A DNA stretch of 64,000 nucleotides from JADMIH01 sp036399775 (GTDB lineage Bacteria > Chloroflexota > Chloroflexia > QHBQ01 > JADMIH01), in contig DASWMJ010000018.1 of the NCBI GenBank assembly GCA_036399775.1, positions 62,001 through 126,000 of the forward strand, in the 5' to 3' direction. Position numbers and translations under genes: made by a program. Numbering within the stretch: position 1 is the stretch's first letter; each line of letters begins with the position of its first letter. Under the pieces are notes generated by a model, which saw nothing but the letters and a program-made list of their open reading frames with translations, made no database searches and had not been told where the DNA came from. This document shows, in pieces, positions 61,465-64,000 of the stretch.

Positions 61465-63230
61465 TGTCCTCGTCGCCAGCAGTAGAAGAGCCACTCGGAG
61501 CCTACCAGCACGAGGGCCAGCGCGGCGAGGGGGGACCATACCTCTTGCTGGGTCTGGTCCTCCACAGGCTCGACGCTCGATGGCCGCTCAAGCTCAGGGT
61601 GATCGCGGGGGGATAGGCTCGATTCGCTGCTATCTACCATGTTCACGGAGAAGGTGGTCTCGCGTCCGCCGTTCGACACTTTGTACAGCCCGGCCTCTTC
61701 GGTGTCGCCGTACACGCCGGTATCGCCAACGCGCACGCTTCGCCCGCCTGGCGTGGTGATAGTGGACCCAGGAGACAGCCGTATGGACGCGCCGGGGTGG
61801 AGAGCGCCCACGCTCGCCAGGGGATAGAGCCAGTCAACAACGTTCGCCATCAGTAGGGGGAAAGCCGCCAGCTTGGGCAGGTTCGACTCGCGGGGGTCGA
61901 AGGCTAGCACGATGATGCGCTGGCCTTCCCGCTCGCCCACCAGCAGTAGTGGGCCTTCAGCAGATTGCACTACGGAGTCGAGCCATGATACCGGCTCAAG
62001 CAGCCGCGCTTTCTGCACGATCAACGGCACGACGTCCACTCCAGACAGCAGAGGGTGGGCGGATCCACCGATGGGCCGCACGTTCTCTAACGTATCTGTG
62101 GAGGGGAGGAGGATGCCCTGCGGGTTGACGAGAAGGAGGTTGCCGGGAGGTAAAGTTTGGGGTAGGGTGCCCTCGATGATGGTGAAGGCGGCGTCGGGTA
62201 TGTTCTGCCCGGCGACGGGTGCGAGGCCGGGTATACCTATCAATGCTCGCTCATACAGAGTCGGATCGGCAGCTATGATGGCGACCTTGTGCTGACCTTC
62301 TTCCGGCAGGAAGAGCGCGGCCCTATCGTCGGCAGGTAGCGCATCCTGTGAGCGCGTGCTGACGGTGAAGCGTGCCGTGCCCGCAGGCAACTCCCATACG
62401 AGGTCGGCGTGCCCACCGGCGGGCACGTTCAGGCGGCGCGAGGGGAGAGGCACGGTGTCGGCGAGGGCGGAGACATCAACCGTCGCTTGCGAAACGCCCT
62501 TGTTTTCCAGGCGTGCATAGACCATGTAGCCAGGGGTGCCGTCGGGTGGCCTGCGCGCGCTGAGGGCCGTGATTGCGCGGTTGTCCGCAGGCTCGCCTAC
62601 CTGGATGAAGTCTATTTGGGCGGGCAGCACATCGTCTGGTAGTACGTCGAAAGCGCCGTCGGATATTACATAGGTGTCGAGGCTGCCTGCGACGGCGCGC
62701 CGCGCCAGCCCGGCAGCTACGCTCAAGGCGGCACGCATGTCGGCGGTACCCGCGCCCACGCGAGCCTCGTTGAGCGCAGCCTGTACGTCTGCGCTGCTGC
62801 ATTGGGAGCATAGGCTCACTGCGCCGGTGCCCACGCGAATCAGGGTGGCGCGGTCTTCGGGCTTCATTTCTGAGATGAGTTCCCCCGCTTCCTCCCTGGC
62901 GCGCTCGAAGCGGGTCGAGTCGCCGTTCACAGCTTGCATACTGCCCGAAGCGTCGAGGAGGATGACCAGTTGCCTCCCGGCTGGCGCGGTGAGGGCAGGT
63001 TGGGTTAGGGCGATTGCGCCTGCCAGGAGGAGGAGGGCTTGCATGAACAGGAGGATGGAAAGAGGCGGCCTGCGCAACCTCGCTTTTGGACGCTCTACCT
63101 GAGGGAGAGTCTCCCACAAGCGCAGACTCGACACCCGCTTTCGCAACGGGCGCGCCCTGAGCATGTAGAGCGCCAGCAGAGCGGGCACCAACAACAGCCA
63201 GAACGCAGCCCCAGGATTAAGCCAACTCAC
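61461..63230 (-). CDS. BatA-type protein: N-terminal double membrane domain and VWA
   Basis: 589 residues. N-terminal BatA signature: FWLLLVPALLALYMLRARPLRKRVSSLRLW, then FMQALLLLAGAIALTQPAL, followed by a VWA domain with MIDAS LVILLDASGSMQAVNG and later TYVISDGAFD. The middle is beta-rich (BatB-like Ig repeats). C-terminal helix SPLAALALVLVGSEWLFYCWRRG anchors it. Overlaps the next VWA gene by 4 nt. Partner of DUF58 and VWA proteins; usually a MoxR AAA ATPase precedes, probably outside the window. Confidence 0.85.
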   Translation of the reverse strand: MSWLNPGAAFWLLLVPALLALYMLRARPLRKRVSSLRLWETLPQVERPKARLRRPPLSILLFMQALLLLAGAIALTQPALTAPAGRQLVILLDASGSMQAVNGDSTRFERAREEAGELISEMKPEDRATLIRVGTGAVSLCSQCSSADVQAALNEARVGAGTADMRAALSVAAGLARRAVAGSLDTYVISDGAFDVLPDDVLPAQIDFIQVGEPADNRAITALSARRPPDGTPGYMVYARLENKGVSQATVDVSALADTVPLPSRRLNVPAGGHADLVWELPAGTARFTVSTRSQDALPADDRAALFLPEEGQHKVAIIAADPTLYERALIGIPGLAPVAGQNIPDAAFTIIEGTLPQTLPPGNLLLVNPQGILLPSTDTLENVRPIGGSAHPLLSGVDVVPLIVQKARLLEPVSWLDSVVQSAEGPLLLVGEREGQRIIVLAFDPRESNLPKLAAFPLLMANVVDWLYPLASVGALHPGASIRLSPGSTITTPGGRSVRVGDTGVYGDTEEAGLYKVSNGGRETTFSVNMVDSSESSLSPRDHPELERPSSVEPVEDQTQQEVWSPLAALALVLVGSEWLFYCWRRGQ

Positions 63231-63245
63231 GATTACCCCAATCTT

Positions 63246-63301
63246 TTAGAAATCAGAAGTTAGAAATTAGAAATTAGAACTCGAAAACCGGAAGATAGAA
63301 T
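63246..63301. repeat. Intergenic heptanucleotide array
   Basis: About eight units of a degenerate TTAGAAA heptad (TTAGAAA, TCAGAAG, TTAGAAA, TTAGAAA, TTAGAAC, TCGAAAA, CCGGAAG, ATAGAAT) fill the spacer between the DUF58 and BatA-like genes. Confidence 0.8.
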
Positions 63302-63310
63302 CTAAAATTG

Positions 63311-64000
63311 TCATATCGTTACTCCGTGGCGGCGCATGGTGTCGAGGAGGACGCGCTCTACTTCCCAGTCGCTCTGGACCAGGAGGTAGCGTGCGCCGTT
63401 TGCTCGGCACCAGGCTTCGCTTTCCGCCAGCCAGGCGTCCAGGCGGCGGCGGTACTCGGCCACGCTGGCTTCGCCCAGGTGGATTTCGAGGCGCTTGCCC
63501 GTTTCGCTGTCGGTAAGCTCTACCTCGCCCATCTCGGAGGGGCTAAGCTCGTCGGGGCTGAGGACGTGCAGCACCATGACCTGGAAGCCCGCGCCTACCA
63601 GTTGCCGCACGCCTTCCTGGTAGCCATCCAGCAGCAGGTCGGATATGACTATAGCGATGCGGCCCTGGCCCCTGCGAGCGCTCCAACCACTCAGTATGTT
63701 GTCGAACGAGGCGATATTGCGGGCCTGGATCGCCTGCAAATAGCGGAAGAGGCTGCCCGCTTCGGCCCTGCCTTTGATAGTGCTGAGTGCTGAGTGCTGA
63801 GTGCTGAGGGAGATGTCTTCGGGCTGTGGTTGGGGGGTTGAGCCGGGTTCCCATGCGCTGATCCCTGGCCCCTGGCCGCTGGCCCCTGACCCCTCGTCCG
63901 AGCCGGGCGCGCTGACTATCACGGCGTCGAGGTGAGATAGGGCGATGTAGCCGAAGGCGGCTGCGAGGCGGCGGGCTACAAGGAATTTGCTTGGATCTCC
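63311..64000 (-). CDS. DUF58 domain protein, N-terminus outside the window
   Basis: The frame is open to base 64000, so at least 229 residues are present and the start lies beyond the window. DUF58 marks: KFLVARRLAAAFGYIALSHL (64000 side), GRIAIVISDLLLDGY, FQVMVLHVLSPDEL and RLDAWLAESEAWCRANGARY with the final RHGVTI. Known to accompany MoxR ATPases and BatA/VWA proteins. A 30-residue low-complexity insert (SGQGPGISAWEPG and LSTQHSALST) is encoded by two heptanucleotide arrays (63781-63808, 63862-63896), which may be tolerated in a loop. Confidence 0.85.
   Translation of the reverse strand, partial: GDPSKFLVARRLAAAFGYIALSHLDAVIVSAPGSDEGSGASGQGPGISAWEPGSTPQPQPEDISLSTQHSALSTIKGRAEAGSLFRYLQAIQARNIASFDNILSGWSARRGQGRIAIVISDLLLDGYQEGVRQLVGAGFQVMVLHVLSPDELSPSEMGEVELTDSETGKRLEIHLGEASVAEYRRRLDAWLAESEAWCRANGARYLLVQSDWEVERVLLDTMRRHGVTI
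63781..63808. repeat. Heptanucleotide array (TGCTGAG x4) in the DUF58 gene
   Basis: Four perfect 7-bp units, read in frame as STQHSALST on the coding strand. Confidence 0.9.
63862..63896. repeat. Heptanucleotide array (CCCCTGG type, five units) in the DUF58 gene
   Basis: Units TCCCTGG, CCCCTGG, CCGCTGG, CCCCTGA, CCCCTCG. A different heptad sequence from the array 53 bp away in the same gene. Confidence 0.85.

Noticed and set aside
63246..63896. CRISPR array
   Set aside because: Units are 7 bp and directly adjacent with no spacers; these are simple tandem repeats.

Overview
The window looks like a chromosomal segment of a GC-rich, mesophilic to moderately thermophilic bacterium, most likely a member of the Chloroflexota or a nearby lineage. 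This is an inference from gene content (TrmB regulators, a Bat/VWA/DUF58 cluster, NrtR-controlled NAD genes, giant LysM proteins, decayed IS6-type transposases) and base composition, not from a marker gene. No rRNA, tRNA or CRISPR array was found. Most genes are on the minus strand.

Bases 1-2228 are the end of a Tn7-like transposon. It carries a tnsD target-selection gene interrupted by one in-frame stop codon and an end with three spaced TnsB-type sites. It is visibly less GC-rich than the rest. Next come a DUF1684 gene, a small unknown gene, then glutamate dehydrogenase behind a TraR/DksA-type zinc-finger protein. An OmpR-type two-component system follows, then a redoxin, a transaldolase, a RibD-C/DHFR-like reductase, FolE and an FAD oxidoreductase. 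A surface-type protein with a duplicated helical domain shares an almost identical ~50-bp promoter block with the traR gene. A TrmB regulator with two palindromes upstream closes this part.

15991-21819 is an apparent operon of SSADH, an acetolactate-synthase-like TPP enzyme, an atypical SDR and aconitase. The ALS-like/SSADH pair resembles the cyanobacterial 2-oxoglutarate decarboxylase plus SSADH bypass of the TCA cycle. 21840-22990 holds transposase relics.

22992-47163 is the most unusual part: nine minus-strand genes, 24 kb. In transcription order they encode two paralogous ~150-aa proteins, a 414-aa protein, an 1134-aa protein, an intact EEP-fold hydrolase, a 4045-aa beta-rich protein with many LysM-like repeats, a 245-aa protein with a duplicated domain, a BNR/sialidase-like propeller, and a B12-binding radical SAM protein of the RiPP C-methyltransferase type. 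A good sigma70-type promoter precedes the first gene. None of the big proteins has an obvious signal peptide and I recognise no described system with this set.

47625-51765 (plus strand) carries an M1 aminopeptidase and an M20 peptidase separated by a dispersed inverted-repeat element. 51935-57225 is a complete NAD cluster in the order nrtR-nadB-nadC-nadA-pnuC-nadR-like, with a promoter and a candidate NrtR operator. After a glycosyltransferase and a strong terminator, 58834-64000 is a BatA/VWA/DUF58 cluster that runs off the window. Seven-base tandem repeats occur in-frame inside four genes of the last third (pepN, nadA, the VWA gene and the DUF58 gene) and in one intergenic space.
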